From the NCBI RefSeq assembly GCF_900111765.1, contig NZ_FOIB01000007.1, positions 368,706 to 432,705 of the forward strand: a stretch of 64,000 nt of DNA, in the 5' to 3' direction. This stretch comes from Myxococcus fulvus (GTDB lineage Bacteria > Myxococcota > Myxococcia > Myxococcales > Myxococcaceae). Under the pieces are notes generated by a model, which worked only from the letters and a program-made list of their open reading frames with translations, was not told the origin of the DNA and did not search any database. Position numbers and translations under genes: made by a program. Position 1 is the stretch's first letter; each line of letters opens with the position of its first letter. Of the stretch, positions 38,331 to 49,600 are shown piece by piece.

Positions 38331-41300
38331 ATGTATCTGCCGACTCGCGCTGCCCCCGCCTCCGCGTTCGTCCGTCCAGGTTCCGCCACGCTCGTGGATG
38401 TCTGTCGCATGCGAGCGTTCGATCAGCCCACGGACCCCATCTACACCTTCGTCGATGAAGAGGGGGAGCACACCGTCACCTACGCGCAGCTGGATGCGCG
38501 GGTGCGGGCCGTGGCGGCCCGGCTCCAGCGGGAGCTGGCACCGGGTGATCGCGCGCTCCTCATGTATCCGCCGGGGCGTGAGTACGTGGTGGGTTTCCTC
38601 GCATGCCTCTATGCGGGCGTGGTGGCGGTGCCCGCGTATCCGCCGGACGTGATGCGGCTGGGCCGCACGCTGCCGCGACTGCAGGCGCTGGTGGCCGATT
38701 GCGGCGCGAAGCTGGCGCTCACCACGTCGGGCATCTCGGAGCTGGTGGGTCCACTCACCGAGGGACTGGACGATCTGCGCGCGCTGCGCTGGTTGTCGAC
38801 GGACGAAGTGCCGCTGTCGGAGGCGGACAGCTGGCGTGCTCCGGCGCTGAGCGACGCGACGGTGGCCTTCCTCCAGTACACGTCCGGCTCCACGGGCACG
38901 CCGAAGGGCGTGGTGCTGGCGCATCGCCAGTTGATGCACAACAGCGAGATCATCGCGCACGGCTTCGACGCGAGCCCCTACCCGCGAGTCGTCTCGTGGC
39001 TGCCGCCGTATCACGACATGGGCCTCATCGGCGGCATCCTCCAGCCGCTGTACCGGGACATGCATGTGTCGTTGATGTCGCCGATGTTCTTCCTCCAGCG
39101 GCCCATGCGCTGGTTGGAGACCATCTCCCGCCACGGTGGGACGGTGAGCGGCGGGCCCAACTTCGCGTTCGACCTCTGCGTGCGCAAGAGCACGCCCGAG
39201 GAGCGGGCCGCGTTGGACCTGAGCCGCTGGGAGGTGGCGTTCTGCGGCGCGGAGCCGGTGCGCGCGGAGACGATGGAGCGCTTCGTCCAGGCCTTCGCGC
39301 CCTCGGGCTTCCGGCGTGAGGCGCTCTATGCCTGCTATGGCCTGGCGGAGGGGACGCTCATCGTCACGGGGCGCAAGCGCGTCGCGGCCCGCCCCGTGGA
39401 GCTGGTGGTGCGAGACTTCTCGCGCCAGGCGCTGGAGCAGGGCGAGGCGCGCCGCCCGGAGCCGGACGCCGAGGGCGTGACGCTGGTGGGCAGCGGCGAG
39501 GTGCTGGGCACGCAGGTGCTGCGCGTGGTGGACCCGGTGACGGGGGAGCAGAAGGCACCGGGGCAGGTGGGCGAGCTGTGGCTGCAGGGCCCGAGCGTCG
39601 CGGAGGGCTACTGGCAGCGTCCCGAGGAGACGGAGCGGACGTTCCACGCGCGCATCGCGGGCACGGGCGAAGGGCCGTTCCTGCGCACGGGAGATCTGGG
39701 CGTCGTCGACGGCGGCGAGGTCTTCGTCACGGGGCGACTGAAGGACGTGCTCATCCTGCGCGGCCGCAACCTCTATCCGCAGGACGTGGAGCTGACGGTG
39801 GAGCGCAGCCACCCGGGTCTGCGTCCGGGCTGTGGCGTCGCGTTCTCGGTGGACGTGAAGGGCGAGGAGCGGCTCGTCGTCGTCCAGGAGGTCTCCGGCA
39901 AGGCGGTGGAGGCTGGGGCTGTCGACGAGGCGGTGGCGCGCATCCAGGCCTCGGTGGCACAGGAGCATGGCGTGGCGGCGCACGCGGTGGTGCTCATCAC
40001 CGCGGGCAGCCTGCCCAAGACGTCGAGCGGCAAGGTGCAGCGGCGCGTCACCCGACAGACGTTCCTGGAGGACGGGCTGGAGGTGGTGCACGCCTGGCGT
40101 GAGGGAAGGGGGGATGTCCCGGCGCCGGACACCGTGCCGCGCGAGCCCAGGTCGACGCAGGATGGAGACGTGCTCGCGTGGCTCAGGGAGGAGCTGTCGC
40201 GCAGTCTCGGTGTCGCGCCGGGTGGGCTGGATGCGGACGAGCCGCTCACGCGCTATGGCCTCGACTCGTTGCGCGGGCTGGATGTGATGCACGCCGTGCA
40301 GCAGGCGTGGAAGGTGTCGTTGCCTCCCACGTTGTTGCTCCAGGGGCCCAGCCTGCGGGAGGTGTCCGCGTGGGTGGAGCGCATGCGGGGCACGGCGGAG
40401 GCTGCGACCGCGACCGCGGAGCGCGAGGACCCGACGCCCCAGGTCTCGGATGGACAGCGGGCGCTGTGGTTCCTCCAGCGACTCGCGCCCGGCGCCACCG
40501 CGTACCACATCACGAGGGCCGTACGTCTTTCGCCGCGGGTGGACCTGGGCATCCTGGAGCGCTCGCTCACCGCGCTCGTCGCTCGTCATCCCGCGCTCGC
40601 GTGCGCGCTCCCCGAGGAGAAGGGCGAGCCCGTGTGGCGCTCCGCGACGGCTCCGGTGTTGGAGCAGGAGTCCGCGCGGGGCTGGGCGGAGCAGGTGCTC
40701 CACGAGCGACTGGTGTCGGAGTCACATCGGCCGTTCGACCTGGAGCGCGGACCGCTGCTGCGGCTGCGGGTCTTCACGGACGTGGATGGCGGCCCGGTGT
40801 TGTTGCTGGTCCTCCACCACCTGGTCACCGACTTCTGGTCGCTGGAGGTGTTGGCCGAGGAGCTGGGCGTGCTCTACACGGCGGGGAGACGAGGTGTGCC
40901 CCCGCTGCTCCCCGCGCCTGCGCCCGCGGTGGGCCCCATCCTCCGAGCGGAGGAGGCTCGGTACACCGGTGCCCGGGGCGAAGCGCTCCAGGCCTGGTGG
41001 CGTGAGCGGCTGAGCGGCGAGCTGCCCGTGTTGGAGCTGCCCACCTCGCGTCCCCGTCCCCGACTCCAGTCGTTCCGGGGAGGGACGGTGTCCTTCCGCG
41101 TCGAGGCGGAGACGGCGTCGCGACTCGCGTCGTTGGGACAGGCGAAAGGCGCCACGCCGTTCATGGTGCTGCTGGCGGGCTACCTCGCGTTCCTGCGTCG
41201 CTACACGGGGCAGGAGGACCTGGTGGTGGGCACGCCCACCGCGGGCAGGGCTCGCGCGGACCTGGCGCGACAGGTGGGGTACTTCGTCAACCCCGTGCCC

Positions 41301-43676
41301 CTGCGTGCGCGGGTGGCTCGGGGGGTGTCCTTCTCCGGCCTGCTCTCCGAGGTGCGAGGCACGGTGTTGGACGCGCTGGAGCACCAGGAGCTGCCCTTCG
41401 CGCGCCTCGTCGAGCGGCTCCAGCCGCGACGTGATGCGTCCCGTCCGCCCGTCTTCCAGACGATGTTCGTGCTGCACTCGGGACGTCCGGGCCGCGAGGC
41501 GCTCGCGCCGTTCGCGCTCGGTGGCGCGGGGGCCCGTGTGAGGCTCGGTGAGCTGGAGCTGGAGTCGGTGCCGCTGCGCAATCAGGCCTCGACCTTCGAC
41601 CTCACGTTGTCGATGGCCGAGTCGGCTGGCGGCTTCGAGGCCAGCCTGGAGTACTGCACGGACCTCTTCGACACCGAGCTCGCGGAGCGCATGGCCCGGC
41701 ACCTTCGTGGGCTGTTGGACGCGGTGTCACGCGCGCCGGAGACGCCGGTGCTGGACCTGCCGCTGCTCGAAGAGGAGGAGCGACGCGCCACGCTCGCGCT
41801 GGGGCGAAGGCCCTCGGCGATCCAGGCTCCCGAGCCGCGAGGACTGCACGAGGCCTTCGAGGCCTGGGCCGTGAAGACGCCCGACGCCGTGGCCTTGGTC
41901 GCGGGCGCCACGAGCTGGACGTACCGCGAGGTGAACGAATGGGCGGACCGGCTCGCGAGTCGGTTGCGTCTCCAGGGTGTCGGGCCGGAGGGGCGCGTCG
42001 CGACGTTGTTCGAGCGCGGTGGGCCCGAGGCGGTCATCGCGTTCCTCGCGGTGCTGAAGGCGGGCGGCGTGGTGATGCCGTGCGAGCCCTCGCATCCTCC
42101 CGAGCGCATCTCCTGGCTGTTGCAGGACTCGGGGGCGCGCTGGTTGCTCTCGCAGGACCGACTCATGCGGAGGCTCGAGGTCCCCTCGAATGTGTCGTCG
42201 CTGCGCTGGGAGGAGTACGGCTCGCGTGACGCGCGGGCCGAGCCCTCCGCCGAGCGGAACCCCTCCGTGCCCACGCTGGAGGGCGCGGCGTACCTCATCT
42301 ACACCTCCGGGAGCACGGGGCGTCCCAAGGGGGTGCTGGTGCCGCATCGCGGAGCCCTGCACCTCGCGGAGGCGATGGGCCAGCGCTTCAACCTGGGGCC
42401 TGGCGCGCGGGTGCTCCAGTTCGCCTCACCGGTCTTCGATGCCTCCGTGTCGGAGTACCTCCAGGCGCTGATGACGGGCTCGACGCTGCACCTGCCGCCG
42501 TCGGGCGAGGTGCTCGCGGGAGAGGCCCTGCACCGCATCCTCCGTGAGCAACGAATCACCCACGCGACGCTGCCACCGTCGGCCTGCGCGCTGTTGCCGG
42601 ACACGCCGTTGCCCGACTTGCGGATGCTCATCTCCGCGGGAGAGCCTTGTCCCGAGGACCTGGTGACGCGCTTCGCGCCGGGTCGGGAGATGGTCAACGC
42701 GTACGGCCCCACCGAGGCCACGGTGTGCTCCACCTGGGCCACGTGCCGGGCCGGGGAGGGGGCGCCGGACATCGGTCGGCCGCTGCCCCAGGTCGACGCG
42801 TATGTCCTCGACGAAGCCCTGCGACCGGTTCCCCCGGGTGTCGCGGGAGAGCTGTACGTGGGCGGTCCCCTGGTGGCGCGCGGCTACCTGGGGCGCCCGG
42901 AGCTGACCGCCGAGCGCTTCGTTCCGGACCCGTATGCCGATGAGCCGGGGGCGCGGCTGTATCGCACGGGAGACGTGGCGCGCTGGCGTGCCTCGGGCCA
43001 CCTGGAGCTGCTCGGCCGCGTGGATGCGCAGGTGAAGCTGCGTGGGTTCCGCATCGAGCCGGGCGAGGTGGAGTCGGCCCTGCGTGAGCTCGTGGGCATG
43101 CGCCAGTCTCACGTGCGCGTGTGGAGCCCGCCGTCGGGAGGCGAGCCTCGACTGGTGGCGTACGTGGTGCCTCCGGAGACGGGGATGCCACCGCCGGGTG
43201 AGGTGCGCGCGAGCTTGAGGGCGCGCCTGCCGGAGTACCTGATCCCCGCGGACTTCGTCGTCCTGGAGGCGCTGCCCGTGCTGTCCAGCGGCAAGGTGGA
43301 CACGCGGGCCCTGCCACCGCCGACGCGCGCGACGCCGCACGAGGGCGCGCCGCGCACGCCGCTGGAGGAGACGCTGGCCAAGGCCTGGGCGGAGACGCTC
43401 GGCTTCCCGGCGGTCAGCATCCACGCGCACTTCTTCGACGACCTGGGCGGCAGCTCGCTGTCGGCGGTGCGCGCTTGCGCTCGCCTGCGAGAGGCGCTCG
43501 GTCGTGACGTCCCCATCACCCACTTCTTCGAACACCCCACGGTCCAGGCCCTGGCTCGGAGGCTGTCCTCCGAGTCGGAGCCCGGGACGCAAGCCGTGAA
43601 GCACCAGGAGCGCGCCGAGGCCCGCCGTCAGGCCCTCCAGCGTCGCGGCGGAAGGAACAACCGAGATCATGGCTGA
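38331..43676 (+). CDS. Fatty acyl-AMP ligase / NRPS loading protein (FAAL-ACP-C-A-PCP)
   Basis: 1,781 residues. FAAL (about 15-590; TSGSTGTPKGVV near 38880) activates a fatty acid and loads the ACP (GLDSL, Ser646). A condensation domain (about 704-1143; HHLVTDFWS) acylates the first amino acid. The adenylation domain (about 1170-1663; YTSGSTGRPKGV, NAYGPTE, YRTGD) has specificity residues D-A-S-T-I-A-A-V-C-K, one change from the known Tyr code DASTVAAVCK, so Tyr (or Phe) is predicted. PCP at Ser1709 (LGGSSL). This makes an N-acylated aromatic amino acid that starts the lipopeptide. Its stop overlaps the next start by 8 bases. Confidence 0.93.
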   Translation: MYLPTRAAPASAFVRPGSATLVDVCRMRAFDQPTDPIYTFVDEEGEHTVTYAQLDARVRAVAARLQRELAPGDRALLMYPPGREYVVGFLACLYAGVVAVPAYPPDVMRLGRTLPRLQALVADCGAKLALTTSGISELVGPLTEGLDDLRALRWLSTDEVPLSEADSWRAPALSDATVAFLQYTSGSTGTPKGVVLAHRQLMHNSEIIAHGFDASPYPRVVSWLPPYHDMGLIGGILQPLYRDMHVSLMSPMFFLQRPMRWLETISRHGGTVSGGPNFAFDLCVRKSTPEERAALDLSRWEVAFCGAEPVRAETMERFVQAFAPSGFRREALYACYGLAEGTLIVTGRKRVAARPVELVVRDFSRQALEQGEARRPEPDAEGVTLVGSGEVLGTQVLRVVDPVTGEQKAPGQVGELWLQGPSVAEGYWQRPEETERTFHARIAGTGEGPFLRTGDLGVVDGGEVFVTGRLKDVLILRGRNLYPQDVELTVERSHPGLRPGCGVAFSVDVKGEERLVVVQEVSGKAVEAGAVDEAVARIQASVAQEHGVAAHAVVLITAGSLPKTSSGKVQRRVTRQTFLEDGLEVVHAWREGRGDVPAPDTVPREPRSTQDGDVLAWLREELSRSLGVAPGGLDADEPLTRYGLDSLRGLDVMHAVQQAWKVSLPPTLLLQGPSLREVSAWVERMRGTAEAATATAEREDPTPQVSDGQRALWFLQRLAPGATAYHITRAVRLSPRVDLGILERSLTALVARHPALACALPEEKGEPVWRSATAPVLEQESARGWAEQVLHERLVSESHRPFDLERGPLLRLRVFTDVDGGPVLLLVLHHLVTDFWSLEVLAEELGVLYTAGRRGVPPLLPAPAPAVGPILRAEEARYTGARGEALQAWWRERLSGELPVLELPTSRPRPRLQSFRGGTVSFRVEAETASRLASLGQAKGATPFMVLLAGYLAFLRRYTGQEDLVVGTPTAGRARADLARQVGYFVNPVPLRARVARGVSFSGLLSEVRGTVLDALEHQELPFARLVERLQPRRDASRPPVFQTMFVLHSGRPGREALAPFALGGAGARVRLGELELESVPLRNQASTFDLTLSMAESAGGFEASLEYCTDLFDTELAERMARHLRGLLDAVSRAPETPVLDLPLLEEEERRATLALGRRPSAIQAPEPRGLHEAFEAWAVKTPDAVALVAGATSWTYREVNEWADRLASRLRLQGVGPEGRVATLFERGGPEAVIAFLAVLKAGGVVMPCEPSHPPERISWLLQDSGARWLLSQDRLMRRLEVPSNVSSLRWEEYGSRDARAEPSAERNPSVPTLEGAAYLIYTSGSTGRPKGVLVPHRGALHLAEAMGQRFNLGPGARVLQFASPVFDASVSEYLQALMTGSTLHLPPSGEVLAGEALHRILREQRITHATLPPSACALLPDTPLPDLRMLISAGEPCPEDLVTRFAPGREMVNAYGPTEATVCSTWATCRAGEGAPDIGRPLPQVDAYVLDEALRPVPPGVAGELYVGGPLVARGYLGRPELTAERFVPDPYADEPGARLYRTGDVARWRASGHLELLGRVDAQVKLRGFRIEPGEVESALRELVGMRQSHVRVWSPPSGGEPRLVAYVVPPETGMPPPGEVRASLRARLPEYLIPADFVVLEALPVLSSGKVDTRALPPPTRATPHEGAPRTPLEETLAKAWAETLGFPAVSIHAHFFDDLGGSSLSAVRACARLREALGRDVPITHFFEHPTVQALARRLSSESEPGTQAVKHQERAEARRQALQRRGGRNNRDHG

Positions 43677-46600
43677 CCAGGACCAGACGAGCGGTAGCGG
43701 CAACGACATCGCGATCATCGGCATGGCGGGCCGGTTCCCCGGCGCCGCGAACGTGCGGGACTTCTGGCGCAACCTCCTCGACGGCGTGGAGTCCATCTCC
43801 CTGCTGAAGCCCGAGGAGCTGGAGGTCTCCGCGCTGGTGCCGGAGTCGCTGCGGCGTCATCCGGACTTCGTGCCGATGGCCAGCGTGCTGGAGGACGCGG
43901 ACGCGTTCGACGCGGGCTTCTTCGACGTGCCTCCTCGTGAGGCGCTGTGGATGGACCCTCAGCAGCGCGTGTTCCTCGAGTGCGCCCACGCGGCCCTGGA
44001 GGACGCGGCCTATGACCCCGCGCGCTACACCGGGAAGATCTCCCTGTACGCGGGCGCGGGGCCGTCGCTGCACACGATGGGCATGTTGGGGCAGGGGCAG
44101 CTGGACCCGGCCTCGCTCTACGAGGTGATGGGCACCTCGGGTGAGAACCTGGCCACCAAGGCCTCGTTCAAGCTGAAGCTGCGCGGCGAGAGCCTCGCCG
44201 TCTACACGGCGTGCTCCACGGGCCTCGTGGCCGTCCACATGGCGTGCCAGAGCCTGCTCTTGCGTCAGTCCGACATCGCGCTCGCGGGCGCGGTGCGCGT
44301 CTCGCTGCCGCAGCGCACGGGCTACCTCTTCCAGGAGGGGATGATCCTCTCCCCGGACGGGCACTGCCGTGCGTTCGATGCGAAGGCCGCGGGCACGGTG
44401 CCGGGCAACGGCGCGGCGGCGGTGGTGCTCAAGCCCCTGGAGGACGCGCTCCGGGATGGGGACCACGTCTACGCCGTCATCCGAGGCTCCGCGCTGAACA
44501 ACGACGGCGGCCTGAAGGTCGGTTACACGGCGCCCAGCGTCGAGGGCCAGGCGGACGCGATTGGCGAGGCGCTCGCGTACGCGGGGCTCACGGCGGACGA
44601 CATCGGCTACGTCGAGGCGCACGGCACCGGCACGGCGCTGGGAGACCCCATCGAGGTGGCCGCGCTCACCCGCGCGTTCCGTCGCGACACGGACCGCAAG
44701 GGCTACTGCGGCCTGGGCTCGGTGAAGACGAACGTCGGCCACCTGGACACGGCGGCCGGGCTCGTGGGCCTCATCAAGACCGCCCTCGTGTTGTCGGAGG
44801 AGGAGCTGCCGCCCACGCTCCACTTCACGACGCCCAACCCCTCCATCGACTTCGCGAACAGCCCGTTCACGGTCGTCGCCGAGCGCAGGCGCTGGCCCCG
44901 GGGCGAGGTGCCTCGGCGCGCGGGCGTGAGCTCGTTCGGCATCGGTGGCACCAACGCGCACGCGGTGCTGGAGGAGGCGCCTCGACGCGAGGCCTCCGCC
45001 GCGAGCACCCGGCCCTCACAGGTCGTCACCGTGTCCGCCCGGAGCGAGCAGGCGCTCTCCGCATCCCTGCGCGAGCTGGCGGACTGGCTGGAGACCGCGT
45101 CGCCGGACGTGTCCCTCGCGGACGTGGCCTTCACGCGCAACCGGGGGCGCGGTGCCTTCGAGCACCGGCTCTCGGTGGTGGCGACGGACCGCGCGGAGCT
45201 CATCAAGAAGCTGCGCGGGAAGAACACTCCGCGCGTCCTGGAGGACGTGGCCGCGGCCCGCGAGCGTCGCGTGGCCTTCCTGTTGCCGGGGCAGGGCGCG
45301 CAGTCGCTCGGCATGGGGCGGGAGCTGTACGGCGCGGAGCCGCGCTTCCGCGAGACGGTGGACGCGTGTCTCCGGGAGTTGGGGCCCTCGCTCGAGAAGG
45401 AGCTGCGGGGCGTGCTGCTGCCGGGCGCGGGAGAGGAGGCCGCCGCGCGTGAGGCCTTGAAGGACCCCCGCCTGTCGCTGCCCGCGTTGTTCTGCGTGGA
45501 GTACGCGCTGGCGAAGCTCTGGGAGTCGTGGGGCCTCCAGGCGCACGCGCTGTTGGGACACAGCTTCGGTGAGTACACGGCGGCGTGCCTCGCGGGCGTC
45601 CTGCCGTTGGAGGACGCGCTGACGCTGGTGGTGACGCGCGGGAGGCTGATGGCCCGCATGCCTCCGGGCAGCATGACGGCGGTGGGGTGCGCGGAGGAGG
45701 TCATCCGTCCGCTCATCACGGGGACGCTGTCCCTGGCGGCCGTGAACGCGGCGGAGCGCTGCGTCGTCTCGGGGCCGACGTCGGAGGTGGAGGCCCTGGA
45801 GCAGGAGTTGCTCGTTCGCGGCATCGCCGTGATGCGGCTGCCCGCGGGCCACGCGTTCCACTCCGTGGCCGTCGAGCCGCTGATGGACGAGCTGAAGAAG
45901 GTCGTGTCGGGCCTCCGGCTCTCGGCGCCTCGGGTGCCCTATGTGTCCAGCGTGACGGGCACGTGGATTCGTCCGGAGGAGGCGACGGACCCGGCCTACT
46001 GGGCCCGCCAGATGCGCGCGCCCGTGCGCTTCGCCGATGGCATGGAGACGCTGAAGCAGGACGGCGTGGCCGTGTTCCTCGAGGTGGGGCCGGACCAGGC
46101 GCTCACCGCGCTGGCGCGACTGGCGCTCACGGGGCCCTCGGGGCGCGTGGTGCCTTCGCTGCCGCGCTTGAACATGAAGGTGTCCGAGCACGGCGTGCTC
46201 ATGGCCGCCGTGGGGGCGCTGTGGGAGTCCGGCCTGGCCCTGGACTGGAAGCAGTTCTACGCGCACGAGCGGCGACGCCGCGTGTCCCTGCCGACGTACC
46301 CCTTCCAGCGGCAGCGCTTCGCCCTGGAGGCGCCCAAGTTGCCGGTGGCCACCGTCGCCACGCAAGCCGTCGCGCCCGTTCCCGTCGCCGAGCCGGTCCG
46401 CGTCGAGCCCCCTCGGGAGGACGTCGCGGTTCCCGGCGACAAGGTCGGGCCGCGCACCGAGGTGGAGCGCGGCGTGCTCGCCATCTGGCGCGAGCGGTTG
46501 GGCCGCGCCGACTTCGGCATCCATGACGACTTCCTGGAGCTGGGTGGCAACTCGCTGATGGCGGCGCAGATGCTCACGCGACTGCGCGAGGCGTTCCCGG

Positions 46601-49600
46601 TCCAGCTCCCGCTCAGTGACTTGTTCGAGGCGCCCACCGTCGCGGGCGTGGCCGCGCGCATCCAGGCGCGGATGGGGACGGAGAGCGTGGCGGGGAAGGC
46701 GGGCGTGCTTCCTCCGCTCGTCCCCATTCCCCGCGATGGCGAGCTGCCGCTGTCCGTGGTGCAGGAGCGCGTCTGCGCGCTGGAGCAGGCGCTCCCCGGC
46801 AACCCCGCGCTGAACATGTCGGCGACGTTGCGACTGTCCGGTGTGCTCGACGTGGCGCTGTTGAAGCGCTCCCTGGAGGCCATCGCGCAGAGGCACGAAG
46901 CCCTGCGCACGACGTATCCCCTCATCGGCGGGCGCACGGTGCAGCGCGTCTCCGCCGAGCCCCGGGTTCCCCTCGTCGTGGACTCGTTGAAGGCGCTCTC
47001 CCCACAGGCGCGCGAGACGCAGTGGCGTGAGCGGGTCTACGAGGAGATGGCCCGGCCGTTCGACCTCGCCCAGGGGCCCGTGGTTCGCGCCCGGTTGATC
47101 GAGCTGGAGGAGCGTGAGTACGTCCTGGTCGTCTCGGTCCATCACGTGGTGTGTGACACGTGGTCCCTGGTGGTGATTGGCGGCGAGCTGGGGGCCTTCT
47201 ACGGCGCCTTCCAGCGCGGTGAGTCCGCGCCACTGCCCGCGCTGTCCATCCAGTACATCGACTACGCGGCCTGGCAGCAGAAGGCGCTGCTGTCGGGCGC
47301 GTTCGCGGAGCAGACGCAGGCGTGGCGCGAGCGACTGGTGGAGCTGCCCGGGCCGCTGGAGCTGCCCGTGGACCTGCCTCCCACCGACGGCCCCGCGCTG
47401 AGTGGTCGGCGCAGGAACGTCGGCTTCCCCGAGGCGCTGACGGGCGCGGTGCATGCGCTGGCGAAGCGTGAGGGCGTCACCTCGTTCATGGTGCTGCTCG
47501 CTTCGTGGAAGGTGTTGCTGGCCCGCTGGGCGGGGCGCGAAGACATCGTGGTGGGGACACCCATCGGCAATCGGAGCCGCCCGGAGCTCGAGCCGCTCAT
47601 CGGCTACGTGGCGCACGCGGTGCCGCTGCGCACGGACCTGTCGGGCGACCCGACGTTCCGCGAGCTCATCGGCCGGGTGCGGGACGTGGTGGTGGAGGCG
47701 TACTCGCAGCCGGATGTGCCCTACGAGCACCTCATCCGCGAGGTGGAGCCTTCACGCAACCCGGGACGTGAGCGCGTCTTCGACACGCTCTTCATCCTGC
47801 ACCCCCGCTTCGACGCGAACCTGGAGCTGCCGGGCTTGCGCATGCGGATCGTCGAGGTGGAGGACGGGCCGGCGCAGTTCGGCAACGTGTTGTCGCCGCT
47901 GTCGGTGTCGATGGGCGAGGACGCGGGCGGCTTCACCGGCACGCTCGACTACGCGTCGGAGCGCTTCGCGCCGGAGACGATGGCGCGGCTCGTCGCGCAC
48001 TGGACGTCGCTGCTGACGGCGGCGGTGGAGGACCCCGAGCAGCGGCTCTCCTCGCTCCCGCTGGAGCACGTGGCACCGAAGCCCCTTGCACCCGCGCTGG
48101 AGGAGCCGCACACGCTCGCGGCGCTGTTGGATGCCCGGTCCTCGGAGGCGCTCGACCGCGTGGCGTTGTCGGTGGAGGGCGGCGCGGACGTCACATGGCG
48201 GGAGCTGCGCTCGGAGGCGAAGCGATTGGCGTCGGAGCTGCGCGCGAAGGGCGTGAAGCCCGAGGTGCTGGTGGCCCTCTGCCTGGAGCCGTCGGTGGAG
48301 CGCGTGGTGGCGCTCTGGGCGGTGATGGAGGCGGGAGGCGCGTACGTGCTCCTCGGCGTGCCGCAGCTCAAGGAGCTGTCCGCGCTGGCGCCCGAGGGAG
48401 GCCCGCCGCCGGTGTTGCTGACGCACGAGCGGTTGCAGTCGAGCGTCCCGTTGGACCCGAGCCGTGTCATCCGGGTCCGGATGTCCTCGCAGCTCGACAT
48501 GCCGCGCGCCTTCAAGCTCTTCCCGGTGCTGCCGTCGCGGATGCCTCCGGAGACGATGGTCTGCCTGGAGACGCTCGTCGCGCCCTCGGGCGAGCGGCTG
48601 CGCGCCGTGCACACGGTGCGGACGGTGGACGCGCTGTTCCGACGTCTCGATGGGGACGGCGTGGCCGGGGAGGGGACGTGGCTCGCGGCGGAGGAGACGG
48701 GCTCACCGGGGACGGGCCTGGAGCTGTTGTGGGCGCTGACGCGGGGCCTGCGCGTGGTGCTGCCGTCGGAGCGGGCGCGCCTGGTGTTCTCGTCGGCGCG
48801 GTCCGCGGGAGAGCGGCCCGGCCCGGACTTCAGCCTGTCCTTCTTCGCCAACGACGAGGACTCGCTGGCAGGCCGCAAGTACCGGCTGTTGCTGGAGGGC
48901 GCGAAGTACGCGGACACGCATGGCTTCTCCGCGATGTGGACGCCGGAGCGGCACTTCCACTCCTTCGGCGGCCTGTACCCGAGACCCGCGGTGGTGGGCG
49001 CGGGCGTGGCCACGGTGACGGAGCGACTGGGCATCCGCGCGGGCAGCGTGGTGTTGCCGCTGCATGACCCCGTCCTCGTCGCCGAGGAGTGGTCCGTCCT
49101 GGACAACCTGTCCAACGGCCGCGTGGGTGTGTCCTTCGCCTCGGGCTGGCACGCGAACGACTTCGTCTTCGCGCCGGACCGCTACGCGAAGCGCAAGGAG
49201 GTCATGTTCAAGGGCATCGAGGAGGTGCGCACGCTGTGGCGTGGCGGCTCGGTGCTCCGACGAAACGGCACGGGGGACGAGGTGGAGGTGTTCCTGCGCC
49301 CGCGTCCGGTGCAGAAGGAGCTGCCCTTCTGGCTCACGGCGGCGGGGAGCCCGGACACGTTCCGCATGGCGGGCGAGCTGGGGGCGTACGTCCTCACGAA
49401 CCTGATGGGGCAGAACCTGGAGGACCTGGCCTCGAAGGTGGCGCTCTACCGCGAGGCGTGGCGGCAGCACGGCCACCCGGGCCGGGGCCACGTGAGCCTC
49501 ATGATGCACGCCTACCTGGGGACGGACGAGGCCGAGGTCCGTCGCCGCGTGCGCAAGCCGTTGCTCGATTACTTCCGCAGCTCGGTGGACATCCTCCAGG

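Noticed and set aside
45280..46320. Trans-AT polyketide synthase
   Set aside because: A complete integrated AT with GHSFGEY and HAFH follows the KS.
45016..47730. 904-codon minus-strand frame opposite KS-AT
   Set aside because: Antisense shadow of conserved AT, ACP and C motifs; no family features of its own.
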